A stretch of DNA of 64,000 bases from Bog-473 sp963850095 (GCA_963850095.1 CAWKJX010000004.1:434001-498000); one strand, 5' to 3'. Numbered from the stretch's first letter, positions 50,834 to 60,304 are shown. The notes: a model not told the origin generated them from the sequence alone. A program made the numbers and translations.

Positions 50834-53660
50834 CTAGGTGGTCGCGCCCCCGACGATGTTGGTCACGTGCACGCCCGAGCCCGGAACCGAGCCCTCGTAG
50901 AGCGCGGTCCCGTAGTTGAACAGGCCACCGTCGGCCGCGAAGAGCCAGTAGCCGCCGCCCTGGGGGGCGACGCCCATGCCGACCACCGGCTGGTTGAGGT
51001 GGAGCGACCCGGCGGAGCCGAAGAAGGCGGCGTCGCCGTAGTTGAAGATGCCGCCGTCGGAGGCCACGAACCAGTAGCCACCGCCGTCAGCCGTGGCGAT
51101 CATGCCGACGACCGGCTTGTTCAGGTGGATCGCCCCGGTCGAGCCGTAGAAGTGGGCGTCGCCGAAGGCGAAGATGCCGCCGTCGGAGGCCACCTCCCAG
51201 TAACCGAGGCCGTCGTGCGTGCTGGCGAGGCCGACGATCGGGTCATTGAGGTGCTGGCCGCCCATGGAGCCGTAGAAGTGGGCGTCACCGAAGTTGAAGA
51301 TGCCCCCGTCGGAGGCCACCTCCCAGTAGCCCCCACCGTCCGGGGTGCTGGCGATGCCGACGATCGGCTTGTTCAGCGGGTGGCCACCCATGGAGCCGTA
51401 GAAGTGGGCGTCACCGAAGTTGAAGATGCCGCCGTCGGTGGCCACCTCCCAGTAGCCGCCGCCGTCCGCTGTGGCGGCGATGCCGACGATCGGCTTGTTC
51501 AGCGGCTGGCCGCCCATGGAGCCGTGGAAGGCGGCGTTGCCGTAGTTGTACACGCCGCCGTCGGTGCCGACCATCCAGTACCCCATGGTGGGGGCGGGCG
51601 TCGGCGGAGCCGTGGTCGTCGTCGTGGTGGTCGGAGGTGGCGGAACCGTCCCCGAGAACGGCACCTGGACGGAGCCGATGGTGCAGGTGGGGTTGGGCGA
51701 ACCCGAGGGCCGGGCGTTCCCGCGCTGGTCCGTCGTCACCGCTGTCGCGGTGCACGCCGGGTCGGGGATGGCCCCGATGGCCGGGCTGCCCGTCGCGGGC
51801 AGCCGGGTGTCGGTCGGTCCGCCGTTGGCCGCCAGGGCACCCAGGTCGGCCGCCTTGTTGCTGATGTCCCCGGTGCCCGTCAGGGCGCACGACGTGCCGT
51901 CGTCGAGGTTGTAGCCCTCCGAGGTGAGCGTCGAGGTCCCGGCGATGTCGCAGTTCGTTCCGCCGCCGGTGGTCCCGTCGGCCACGACGGTCTCGCCCAT
52001 GGTGATCACCGTGTCGTCGTCGGTCTGGATGTTGCCCCCGCCGGCGCTGCCCTCGCTGTTGCCGGCGATCGTGTCGAAGAGGAGAGCCGTCGGCCCGTAC
52101 CCGGGCGTCGCGCCCGTGCAACCGGTCCCGTAGTAGCCGCCACCGTGGGCGCTCGCCGTGTTGCTGGCGATCGTGTCGTTGGTCAACGTGAGGGTGTTGC
52201 ACCCGACGACGGACCCGTAGGCCAGGATTCCACCTCCGTCGCCCAGGAACGGGTTGGCGTCGGCGGTACCGGTCACGGTGTTGCCGCTGATGGTCGACTG
52301 GGTGATCGTCGTGGGCGACGGGTTGGGGGTGGTCTCGATCCAGAGCCCGCCGCCGGCCTCCGAGGTGGTATTGCCGGTGATGGCGACCTGCGAAATGTCG
52401 GTCGTCCCGTCGTTGAGGTAGGCGCCGCCTCCCTCGTAGGCCGTGTTGTTCGCGAGCGATCCGCCCGTCATGGCGATGTCGACTCCGGTCGTGACGTCGT
52501 CGGTCCAGAGGCCCCCGCCTTCGCCGTCTGCCGTAAAGCCCGCGCTCGAGGTGGCCTCGTTGCCGGTGATCGTCTCGTCGGTCAGCGTGTTGAGGCCGAC
52601 GTTGACGTAAATGCCGCCACCCCGGGCGCCGGTCGTGACCGTGGCGTCGGTCAGCGGCCTCGTTGTTCGCGATCGTTTGGCCGCTGAGTGTGTTCGAGCC
52701 ACCTTCGATGGCGATGCCGCCGCCTTCACCGCCGAAGAGGCTGGTGTCGTTCGAGAGTGCGGTGTTGAAGTCCACGCTGCCGCCGGTGATGGTGTTGGTG
52801 CCGTCGGCGAGGAAGATCCCGGCCCCCTCTTGGGCGGCGTTGCTCTGCGTGAGGTTCGTGCCGCCGATGGTGACACCGGTGACGTGTCGTGACCTGGGGC
52901 GAACCCTCGAGGGCCAGACCGCCCCCGTTCGCTGTCGCGACGTTCCCCTCGTCCGCAGGAGCGGTCCCGCCGGTCCCGCCGATGGTGCCGTTGGTGATGG
53001 TGGCCGTGCCCCCGTTGATGTACACGCCGCCCCCGTCGCCGGCCGTCGCCGAGTTGTCGCTGATGGTGTCGCCGCTCAGCGTCACGGTCGCGGTCGAGAG
53101 CGATCTGGGCGATGCCCCCGCCATTCGGTCGCGCTGTTGCCGAGCACGGTCGAGTTGGTCAGGTCCAGGGTGTCGCTGTTGAGGATGCCTCCACCGTCGG
53201 CCGCACCGGACCCGTCCTCGATGGTGACCCCCGAAATGTCCGCGGTGCCCGTGCTGACGTCGAACACCGAGAAGCCGAACGGTGTCTGCTCCTGGAAGAT
53301 CGTCGTGGCCTGCTCCGGCCCCGGTGATCGTGACCGTGTTGCCCGTGCCCTGGGCGACGGTGAGCGAGCCCGCGGTCACCGGGTAGGTCGCCCGCCGGAA
53401 CGGTAATGGTGACGTCGCCGGTAAGGGCCGTCGCTTCGGCCAGCGCGTTGCGCGGGTTGCACGCGCCGGTTACCTCGGAGCCCGGGTGTGCAGTCGGCCG
53501 GCGTCACGGTGCTGCTATCCGCTGTCGCGTTCACGGCGATGGTCCCCGCCGCCGCGGCCGGACCCGCCCCCAGCGGGACGCTGGCGAGCCCGACTCCGGC
53601 CCCCGTCGCCAATGCAACGAGAGCCAGTGCGCCGGTGAATCGCCCGAGTACCTTCAGCAT
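50834..53660 (-). CDS. Secreted beta-helix protein with GGIFNFGDA-type repeats, about six frameshifts
   Basis: The start MLKVLGRFTGALALVALATG, then a stretch ending AGPAAAAGTIAV, is a signal peptide. The middle, read over several frames, is a right-handed beta-helix (ADISGVTIEDGSGAADGGGI, LNSDTLDLTNSTVLGNSAT, STISGNTVTGTADANPFLGD), ending in the choice-of-anchor Q pattern (AADLGALAANGGPTDTRLPA, TGSPAIGAIPDPAC). After a Pro/Thr linker come six or so repeats of about 49 residues such as GGYWEVASDGGIFNFGDAHF then YGSMGG. The frame shifts near 53485, 53395, 53315, 53110, 52890 and 52665. The function is unknown; surface or extracellular binding is likely. It could be a decaying gene or poor sequence. 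Confidence 0.7.
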
Positions 53661-54010
53661 GCCGCCACCTTCCATTTCGAGTTGGACCGCGAAACGTACC
53701 CTGAAACCCCGCTGAGGGCGAGTTCAGATCGGGCTGAGGCCCGGTTCGACTTTCGCCGTGGCAGTGAGTTGTCGATGCGTCGTACGTGTCTTGGGTGGCG
53801 CCATCGACCCGACCGGCGCCACTCCTATCAGTACCCGTTCCCGGCGGGCGTACGCCTTGCGCCACCACCACGACCGCCACCACCGCCGTTGCGGCGGGCC
53901 GGCGCGGATGGTCAGGAGTGGGGCTCCCACCGGCGACCGCGGCCGCCCACTCACCCTGGGCCGTCGCAGAGTGGGCCGCCGCGTCACGGGGACGCCGTAG
54001 ACTCGTCCCC
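53661..54010. promoter_or_regulatory. Intergenic region, 350 bp, with a divergent promoter
   Basis: No gene is supported. On the plus strand TAGACT at 53998-54003 lies 7 nt before the ATG at 54011, a leaderless arrangement. On the minus strand TACGTT (53693-53698) could serve the beta-helix gene, followed by GGAAGGTGG as ribosome binding site. The rest is GC-rich and featureless. Confidence 0.45.
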
Positions 54011-54670
54011 ATGGCAACGACCACAGAGAATCTCCAGGCCACCACCCCCGTCGTGACGTTGACGCCCGAGGCGTACAAGATCGTGCGGGAGGCGATCGAC
54101 CAGGAGCCCGACCCGGGCACGCTGGCCTTATGGCTGGAGGTGCGCGGCGTCCAAGCGGGGTCGTTCGTCTACGACCTGTATTTCCAGGCCAGTTCCGACG
54201 CCGACGAGGGTGACACCCGCCACGCCCAGGACGGGCTCGATGTCATCGTGCCCGAGGCCAGCGTCGACCGGCTGCGGGGTGCCCGCCTCGAGTGGTCGGA
54301 GGAGGGCGGCGGCGGCCTGGTCCTGGTCAACCCCAATACTCCTACGCCAGAGGAGTCCAACCCGGGCGTACCGCCCGAAATCTTGTCCCAGGGGATCGAC
54401 GGGTTGTTGGCCCGGCGGGTCGTGGCCGTCCTGGAGCAGGCCGTCAACCCCTCCATCGCCAGCCACGGCGGGCGGGCCGACCTGGTGGCGCTGAACGAAG
54501 AGGACGGGACGGCGTATCTACGCCTCTCGGGCGGGTGCCAGGGCTGCGCCATGTCGCAGATGACGCTGCGCCAGGGCATCGAGACGACGCTGCTCGAAGA
54601 GGTGCCCGAGCTCACCCGTGTGCTCGACGTCACCGACCACGACAGCGGCGACAACCCGTTCTACAGCTAG
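54011..54670 (+). CDS. NfuA-like iron-sulfur cluster carrier
   Basis: A 219-residue protein. The N-terminal half is an A-type (HesB/IscA) domain without cysteines (VTLTPEAYKIVREAIDQEPD, DGLDVIVPEASVDRLRGARL), as in NfuA. The C-terminal half is a NifU-like domain: RRVVAVLEQAVNPSIASHGG, TAYLRLSGGCQGCAMSQMTL, with the CxxC that carries a 4Fe-4S cluster. NfuA passes clusters to client enzymes and helps under oxidative stress. The leaderless promoter at 53998 supports ATG 54011. Confidence 0.88.
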   Translation: MATTTENLQATTPVVTLTPEAYKIVREAIDQEPDPGTLALWLEVRGVQAGSFVYDLYFQASSDADEGDTRHAQDGLDVIVPEASVDRLRGARLEWSEEGGGGLVLVNPNTPTPEESNPGVPPEILSQGIDGLLARRVVAVLEQAVNPSIASHGGRADLVALNEEDGTAYLRLSGGCQGCAMSQMTLRQGIETTLLEEVPELTRVLDVTDHDSGDNPFYS

Positions 54671-54787
54671 TCGGCCATTACGTCGGCCACAGCGCCGGCC
54701 ATGACAGAGCCGACGGGCCGAACTGAGGCCACCGCCGACCGGGCGGTATCGGGGCGCCCCAGCTCAAGGGCGCCGTTGGCCGTCCGG

Positions 54788-54793
54788 TAGCGT
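54788..54793 (+). promoter_or_regulatory. Candidate -10 box for a leaderless aroC transcript
   Basis: TAGCGT ends 6 nt before the aroC GTG at 54800, with no ribosome binding site between them. It would head the aro gene set. Confidence 0.5.
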
Positions 54794-54799
54794 TGCTGT

Positions 54800-56059
54800 G
54801 TGCTGCGCTTCCTGACCGCCGGAGAGTCCCATGGGCGGGCGCTCGTCGTCATCGTCGAGGGCCTCCCGGCGGGCCTGCCCGTCGAGGCGGCCGACATCAC
54901 CGACGAGCTGGCCCGTCGTCGCCTCGGCTACGGCCGCGGCCCGCGCATGCGCTTCGAGGCCGACGAAATCAGCCTGCTCGGTGGCATCCGCCACGGCCGC
55001 ACCCTGGGCTCCCCGGTCGCCATCGAGATAGCCAACACCGAGTGGCCCAAGTGGACCGAGGAGATGTCGCCCGAGCCCGGGCTGCCCACCAAGGTGCTGA
55101 CCCAGCCCCGGCCCGGGCACGCCGACCTGCCCGGCATGCTCAAGTACGGGTTCGAGGACGCCCGCGACGTGCTCGAGCGGGCCTCGGCCCGGGAGACCGC
55201 GGCCCGGGTGGCCGCCGGCACGCTGGCCAAACTCCTGCTGACCCAGCTGGGCGCGACCGTGGTCAGCCACGTGGTGGCGCTCGGCGAGGCAGCCTGCGGC
55301 CCCGACAGCCCGCGGCCCGCGCCGAGCGACCTGGAGAAGGTCGACCAGAGCGCCGTGCGCTGTTTCGACCCGCAGGCCGAGGAGGCGATGATCGCCGCCG
55401 TGAAGGCGGCGGCCAAGGAGGGCGACTCGCTCGGCGGCGTGGCCGAGGTCCTGGCCTACGGGGTGCCGGTGGGGTTGGGCAGCCACGTCCACTGGGACCG
55501 CAAGCTCGACGCCAACCTGGCCCAGGCGCTGATGTCGATTCAGGCCGTGAAGGCGGTCGAGATCGGAGAGGGGTGGGAGAACGCGGCCCGCCGCGGCTCC
55601 GAGGCCCACGATGCCATCCGATTCGACCAGGCCCAGGGCTACGTGCGACCGACCGACCGGGCCGGCGGGATCGAAGGCGGCATCTCCAACGGTGCGCTGC
55701 TGGTGGCCCGCGTCGCCATGAAGCCGCTGGCGACCCTCAACCGCCCGGTGCTCGAGACGGTCGACGTCGTGACCAAGGAGTCCACGGTGAGCTTCCGCGA
55801 GCGCACCGACGTCACCGCGGTCCCCGCCATGGGCGTGGTGGCGGAGTCGATGGTGGCGCTCGTGCTGGCCAACGAGGCGCTGCGCAAGTTCGGGGGTGAC
55901 TCGCTGGCCGAGGTGGTGCGCAACCGCGACGGGTTCATGGCGACGCTGGGCTCGACGCCCTCGTCCGCCGTCGGACCGAGTGACGCGAACGCGAACGCGA
56001 ACGCGAACGCGAACGCAAGCCGACGCCCGACCTCGGACACCGGCAGCGCGACCGGATGA
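54800..56059 (+). CDS. aroC: Chorismate synthase
   Basis: A 419-residue FMN-dependent enzyme that turns EPSP into chorismate, the last shikimate step. Signatures are LRFLTAGESHGRALVVIVEG at the start, RRLGYGRGPRMRFEADEISL, RPGHADLPGMLKYGFEDARD, ASARETAARVAAGTLAK and GIEGGISNGALLVARVAMKP. The C-terminal tail after residue 385 is an extension with Asn-Ala pairs from a 6-bp repeat and is not part of the fold. The frame is intact. The end overlaps aroK by 4 bp (ATGA). Chorismate also feeds the menaquinone genes found 11 kb upstream. Confidence 0.95.
   Translation: MLRFLTAGESHGRALVVIVEGLPAGLPVEAADITDELARRRLGYGRGPRMRFEADEISLLGGIRHGRTLGSPVAIEIANTEWPKWTEEMSPEPGLPTKVLTQPRPGHADLPGMLKYGFEDARDVLERASARETAARVAAGTLAKLLLTQLGATVVSHVVALGEAACGPDSPRPAPSDLEKVDQSAVRCFDPQAEEAMIAAVKAAAKEGDSLGGVAEVLAYGVPVGLGSHVHWDRKLDANLAQALMSIQAVKAVEIGEGWENAARRGSEAHDAIRFDQAQGYVRPTDRAGGIEGGISNGALLVARVAMKPLATLNRPVLETVDVVTKESTVSFRERTDVTAVPAMGVVAESMVALVLANEALRKFGGDSLAEVVRNRDGFMATLGSTPSSAVGPSDANANANANANASRRPTSDTGSATG
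55985..56014 (+). repeat. 6-bp tandem repeat GCGAAC in the aroC tail
   Basis: Five perfect copies encode the Asn-Ala run near the C-terminus of chorismate synthase. The unit is a multiple of three, so changes in copy number keep the frame. Confidence 0.85.
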
Positions 56060-56591
56060 CGAGCCGGGTCCTGCTGGTCGGGATGATGGGCGCCGGCAAG
56101 ACGACGACGGGCCGGCTGGTGGCCGGGCACCTCGGCTGGGCCTACCGGGACTCGGATGCCGACGTCGAGGCGGAGACCGGCCTCAGCGTCCCCGAGCTCT
56201 TCGCCCAGCAGGGTGAAGAGGCCTTCCGCCGGGCCGAGGCCGACGTGCTGGCCCGGGCCTGCGCCGACCCCACGCCGGCGGTGATCTCGGTGGCCGGGGG
56301 AGCCGTGTTGCGGCCGGAGAACCGGGCGCTCATCGCGCGCAGCGGCACGGTGGTGTGGCTCCGGGCACGGCCCGAGACGCTGGCGGCCCGGGTGGGCGAA
56401 GGCGTCGGCCGGCCGTTGCTGGACGACGATCCGGCGGCCGCCTGCTCCGCCTCAGCGCAGTGCGTGCGCCCTTCTACGCGGAGGTGGCCGACCTGGTCAT
56501 CGACGTCGACGACCTGGAGCCGCCCGACGTGGCCGAGCGCATCATCGCGGCCGCCGGTGCCGACGGGCCCGCGCTGAGCGAGAAGTCGTAG
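56056..56591 (+). CDS. aroK: Shikimate kinase, frameshifted
   Basis: About 178 residues. RVLLVGMMGAGKTTTGRLVA is the P-loop; DSDADVEAETGLSVPELFAQ binds shikimate; AVISVAGGAVLRPENRALI and VVWLRARPETLAARVGEGVG with the lid arginines follow. After RPLLDDDPAAA the frame breaks near 56438-56441; one added base continues it as LLRLSAVRAPFYAEVADLVI, ending AERIIAAAGADG, the usual family end. The enzyme phosphorylates shikimate. It overlaps aroC by 4 bp. Confidence 0.9.
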
Positions 56592-56602
56592 GGCGGGCGC
56601 AC

Positions 56603-57642
56603 GTGCGTGCCCTCTCGGTCGACCTGGCGGAGCGCTCGTACCCGGTGCTGGTGGGCGCCGGGGCGCGCCACGAGGTGGCGCGCTTCGTGCCGCCGACGGC
56701 CCGGTCGGCCGCCGTCGTCACGCAGGAGTCGATCGTCGACGCCGGCTGGCTGGACGGGCTCGACCCCGGCGTCCCCTTCGAAATCTGCATCATGGGCGAC
56801 GGCGAGGACGCCAAGACCATGGCGACGGTCGAGTCACTGGCCCGCCGCTTCGCGGCGGCCGCCCTGTCGCGGGCGGACGTCGTGATCGCCGTGGGCGGCG
56901 GCATGGTGACCGATGTGGCCGGCTTCGCCGCCGCGTCCTACCACCGGGGCACGGCCTACGTGAACGTGGCCACCTCCCTGCTGGCCCAGGTCGACGCGGC
57001 CATCGGCGGTAAAACCGGGGTGAACCTGCCCGAGGGCAAGAACCTGGTCGGCGCCTTCTGGCAGCCCAATGCCGTGCTGTGCGACACCGAGACGCTGTCG
57101 ACGCTGCCGCCGCGCGAGTGGGCCTGCGGCCGCGGCGAAATGGCCAAGTACGCCTTCTTGGGCGACGCGCCCAGGCCGACCAGCCGATCGACGAGCAGGT
57201 GGCACGCTGCGTCGGGATCAAGGCGGCGGTGGTGGGCGAGGACGAACGCGAGGGCGGGCGCCGCATGATCCTCAATTACGGCCACACCCTCGCCCACGCC
57301 CTCGAGGCCGCCGGTTTGGCGGAGCACCCGGACTGGGACCTCCGCCACGGCGAGGCGGTGGCCATCGGCCTCGTCTTCGCGGCGTTGCTGGCGCAGCGGC
57401 TGGACCGCATCGACGACGTGCGGGTGGCCGAGCACCGCACCATCCTCGCCAGCTTCGACCTGCCGACCGACCTGCCCCGGGACGCCGACGCCGCGGAACT
57501 GGTCACGTTCATGGGCCGGGACAAGAAGGCGCAGCAGGACCTGACCTTCATGCTCGACGGCCCCAACGGGGTGGAGGCGGTGCGCGGCGTGGCCCCGGCG
57601 GACGTGGTCGCTACCCTGGCGGACATGGGTGCGCGCACGTGA
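56603..57642 (+). CDS. aroB: 3-dehydroquinate synthase, frameshifted
   Basis: About 347 residues of an NAD- and metal-dependent enzyme that makes 3-dehydroquinate from DAHP. The first frame has VVIAVGGGMVTDVAGFAAAS, YHRGTAYVNVATSLLAQVDA, AIGGKTGVNLPEGKNLVGAF and CGRGEMAKYAFL. It breaks near 57165-57178; the second frame gives DEREGGRRMILNYGHTLAHA, with the metal-binding His, and DLRHGEAVAIGLVFAA, the second His motif. One missing base explains it. GTG 56603 starts 11 nt after aroK. The end overlaps aroQ. Confidence 0.9.
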
Positions 57643-58082
57643 GTCTCGTCCTGCTCCTCTCGGGACCCAACCTCAACCTGCTCGGCGAGCGCGAGCCCGC
57701 CGTCTACGGGACCGACACGCTGGCCGACCACGTCAAGCGGGCCGAGGCGGCCGCCGGCCGTCACGGGCTCGACCTCGAGCACCGGCAGACGAACCACGAG
57801 GGCGAGCTGATCGACGCCGTCCACGGCGCCCGCGGCCGGGCCGACGCGCTGGTGGTCAACGCCGGCGCGCTGAGCCACACCTCGTGGTCGCTCCACGACG
57901 CCGTGGCGGCGTTCGACGGACCCGTGGTCGAGCTGCACATTTCGAATCCGGCCGCCCGCGAGCCGTTCCGGCATACGTCGGTGCTCGCCCCGGTGGCCTC
58001 CGGTGTCGTCGCCGGCTTCGGCGGGCTGGGCTACGAGCTCGCCGTCGACGCCGTCGCCGCCTTGTTGAAGGGAGCCTCATGA
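57639..58082 (+). CDS. aroQ: 3-dehydroquinate dehydratase, type II
   Basis: A 147-residue type II dehydroquinase (AroQ). LLLSGPNLNLLGEREPAVYG holds the catalytic Arg and Tyr region; RQTNHEGELIDAVHGARG, VVNAGALSHTSWSLHDAVAA, VVELHISNPAAREPFRHTS with the catalytic His, and ASGVVAGFGGLGYELAVDAV follow. It dehydrates dehydroquinate to dehydroshikimate. The GTG overlaps the aroB stop, and the stop overlaps the ATG of pepP (ATGA). Confidence 0.93.
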   Translation: MSLVLLLSGPNLNLLGEREPAVYGTDTLADHVKRAEAAAGRHGLDLEHRQTNHEGELIDAVHGARGRADALVVNAGALSHTSWSLHDAVAAFDGPVVELHISNPAAREPFRHTSVLAPVASGVVAGFGGLGYELAVDAVAALLKGAS

Positions 58083-59239
58083 CCACCACCACGACGCCAT
58101 CCAACCCGTACGTCCCGGCGACCTCGGCGCTGCCGCCCATCCTCGTGACGGGCCGTCTGGACCGTCTGCGGGCCGCTTTCGACCAGCACGAGGTCGACGC
58201 GCTCGTGGTGACGACGCTGCCCAATATCCGCTACCTCACCGGTTTCAGCGGGTCGGCCGGCGTCCTCACCGTCACCCGCCACACCGCGTTGCTCACCACC
58301 GACGGGCGCTACCGCACCCAGTCGGCCGAGCAGCTCGACGGCGCCGGCGCGGCGGCGCAGGTGGACATCGCCATCGGCCCGGTGTCCCAACAGCGCCAGG
58401 CGGCCCAGGACCTCCTGCGCGCCGAGACCCGCATCGGGCTCGAGGCGGACAACGTCAGCTGGAGCGGCCAGCGCACCTGGGCCGCGTTGCTCGACGGCGA
58501 GCAGCTGGTGGCCACCACCAACATGGTCGAGGCCCTGCGCGAGGTGAAGGACTCTGCCGAAATAGCCCGGATGGAGCGCGCCGCCGCCATCGCCGACGCC
58601 GCGCTGTTCGAGGTGCTGCCGCTCATGGGCCAGGGCGTGACCGAGGAGCACTTCGCCCTGGAGCTCGACACGGCCATGCGACGCGGAGGCGCGGAGAGCA
58701 CCGCCTTCGACACCATCGTGGCGGCGGGGGAGAACTCGGCCAAGCCGCACCACCACCCCGGCGGGCGCGCCATCGACCGGGGCGACCCCGTCGTGGTCGA
58801 CTTCGGCGCCACCTTCGAGGGCTACCGCTCGGACATGACGCGGACGTTCTGCGTGGGCGAGGACCCCGAGGGCGAGCTGGCCCGCATCTTCGAGGTCGTG
58901 CGCACCTCGCAGGCCGCCGGCGCCCGGGCCGTCCGCCCCGGCATCAGCGCCAAGGAAGTGGACGACGTGTGCCGCCAGATCATCACCGACGCCGGCTGGG
59001 CCGACCGCTTCGAGCACGGCACGGGCCACGGGGTCGGCCTCGACATCCACGAGGCCCCGACCGTGTCCCAGCTGGGCACTGCTATCCTCGCCCCCGGCTT
59101 CGTCGTCACCGTCGAGCCCGGTGTCTATGTTCCCGGGCACGGCGGGGTCCGCGTGGAGGACACCCTGGTCGTGACCGAGGACGGCGCCCGCCCCCTGACC
59201 CGCTTCACGAAGGACATCCATGGCAGTCTCGACCAATGA
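58079..59239 (+). CDS. Xaa-Pro aminopeptidase family protein (M24)
   Basis: A 386-residue member of peptidase family M24. The creatinase-like N-terminal domain has VDALVVTTLPNIRYLTGFSG; the pita-bread catalytic domain has VVDFGATFEGYRSDMTRTFC with the two metal Asp, FEHGTGHGVGLDIHEAPTVS with the metal His, VVTVEPGVYVPGHGGVRVED with the Glu pair. It cleaves the N-terminal residue before proline. The aroQ-pepP-efp-nusB order is common in Gram-positives. The end overlaps efp by 20 nt. Confidence 0.9.
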   Translation: MTTTTTPSNPYVPATSALPPILVTGRLDRLRAAFDQHEVDALVVTTLPNIRYLTGFSGSAGVLTVTRHTALLTTDGRYRTQSAEQLDGAGAAAQVDIAIGPVSQQRQAAQDLLRAETRIGLEADNVSWSGQRTWAALLDGEQLVATTNMVEALREVKDSAEIARMERAAAIADAALFEVLPLMGQGVTEEHFALELDTAMRRGGAESTAFDTIVAAGENSAKPHHHPGGRAIDRGDPVVVDFGATFEGYRSDMTRTFCVGEDPEGELARIFEVVRTSQAAGARAVRPGISAKEVDDVCRQIITDAGWADRFEHGTGHGVGLDIHEAPTVSQLGTAILAPGFVVTVEPGVYVPGHGGVRVEDTLVVTEDGARPLTRFTKDIHGSLDQ

Positions 59240-59780
59240 CCTGAAGAACGGCATGAGCCTCGATCTCCCCGAAGGCCTGTTCAGTGTCGTCGAGTTCCAG
59301 CACGTCAAGCCGGGCAAGGGAGGTGCGTTCGTCCGGACCAAGCTCAAGAACGTCCGCAGTGGGGCGGTGATCGAGCGCACCTACCGGGCGGACGAGAAGC
59401 TCGAGCAGGCCATCATCGACAAGCGCGACATGCAGTTCCTCTACCGCGACGGCGCCGACTTCGTGTTCATGGACACCACGACCTACGAGCAGATGACGGC
59501 CTCGCCGGACTTGCTGGGCGATGCGCCCAACTACCTGAAGGAAGGCGACGAGGCCAACCTGCAGATGTACGACACCGAGATCGTCGGCGTGGAGCTGCCG
59601 GCGGCCGTGGAGCTGTCGGTGACCGAGACCGAGCCGGGGATGCAGGGCGACCGCGTCTCGGGCGCCCGCAAGCCGGCGACGCTGCAGACCGGCCTGGTGG
59701 TGCAGGTGCCGCTCTTCGTCAACACGGGCGACGTCATAAAGGTCGACACCCGTAGCGGCGAGTACCTGACCCGGGCCTAG
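59220..59780 (+). CDS. efp: Translation elongation factor P
   Basis: A 186-residue protein of three beta barrels. The modification loop is HVKPGKGGAFVRTKLKNVRS, with Lys33 in the place that enters the ribosomal peptidyl transferase centre; actinobacteria usually leave this Lys unmodified, but no modification genes can be judged here. Later segments are MQFLYRDGADFVFMDTTTYE and VVQVPLFVNTGDVIKVDTRS. EF-P rescues ribosomes stalled at polyproline, which suits a genome with many proline-rich proteins. ATG 59220 lies within the pepP 3' end. Confidence 0.95.
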   Translation: MAVSTNDLKNGMSLDLPEGLFSVVEFQHVKPGKGGAFVRTKLKNVRSGAVIERTYRADEKLEQAIIDKRDMQFLYRDGADFVFMDTTTYEQMTASPDLLGDAPNYLKEGDEANLQMYDTEIVGVELPAAVELSVTETEPGMQGDRVSGARKPATLQTGLVVQVPLFVNTGDVIKVDTRSGEYLTRA

Positions 59781-59847
59781 CCGCCTCGCCTGCGGGACGC
59801 CGGCCGGCGGCCGAGGCCGGGACCTGCAGCGCCGGACACCACCAGAC

Positions 59848-60249
59848 ATGAACCAGAGCGCACCCCGCCACCAGCAGCGCGAGCGGGCCCTGTTGCTCCT
59901 CTACGAGGCCGAGCTCAAGGGTGAGGATCCCGTCGAGGTGGCCGAGGGCCTGGCCGTGCCGCCCGACCCCTATGTGCGCACGCTGCTCGAGGGCGCGGTG
60001 GCCACGCGGCCGGAGGCAGAACGCCGCATCGGCGCCGCCGCCGTGGGCTGGCCGCTCGACCGCATGGCCGTCATCGACCGGCTGGCCCTGCGCCTGGCCG
60101 TGGCCGAACTGCTGGACCCCGACGGCCCCCCCACCGCCGTGGTGATCGACGAGGCGGTGGAGCTGGTGAAGGAGTACTCGACCGACGAGTCCGGGGCGTT
60201 CGTCAACGGCATCCTCTCCACCATCGCCGGCGACATCGGCCCGCGCTAG
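59848..60249 (+). CDS. nusB: Transcription antitermination factor NusB
   Basis: A 133-residue all-helical RNA-binding protein. RHQQRERALLLLYEAELKGE opens it; GWPLDRMAVIDRLALRLAVA and VVIDEAVELVKEYSTDESGA with FVNGILSTIAGD are the family core. NusB with NusE binds boxA RNA and promotes antitermination in rRNA operons. It follows efp after 67 nt and lies just before the pyrimidine operon promoter. Confidence 0.93.
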   Translation: MNQSAPRHQQRERALLLLYEAELKGEDPVEVAEGLAVPPDPYVRTLLEGAVATRPEAERRIGAAAVGWPLDRMAVIDRLALRLAVAELLDPDGPPTAVVIDEAVELVKEYSTDESGAFVNGILSTIAGDIGPR

Positions 60250-60252
60250 AGT
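60247..60252 (+). promoter_or_regulatory. Candidate -10 box of the pyrimidine operon
   Basis: TAGAGT begins at the nusB stop codon. Transcription would start near 60259 and yield a leader of about 45 nt that includes the PyrR-binding hairpin. Confidence 0.5.
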
Positions 60253-60269
60253 GTTGCTCTGACCGTGAA

Positions 60270-60289
60270 GTGAGTCCCGTGAGGCTCAC
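60270..60289 (+). promoter_or_regulatory. PyrR-binding RNA element upstream of pyrR
   Basis: AGTCCCGTGAGGCT at 60273-60286 fits the known PyrR-binding consensus ARUCCNGNGAGGYU at every position. GTGAG (60270-60274) can pair with CTCAC (60285-60289) to close the hairpin loop. The hairpin lies a few bases before the GGAGGAG ribosome binding site, as in mycobacteria, where PyrR plus UMP is reported to block translation. Confidence 0.8.
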
Positions 60290-60304
60290 ACGGCAGGAGG
60301 AGTA

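Noticed and set aside
50867..52687. A 606-codon plus-strand open frame opposite the beta-helix gene
   Set aside because: It mirrors the repeats of the secreted protein and has no signal peptide or family match. The minus-strand reading gives coherent repeats.
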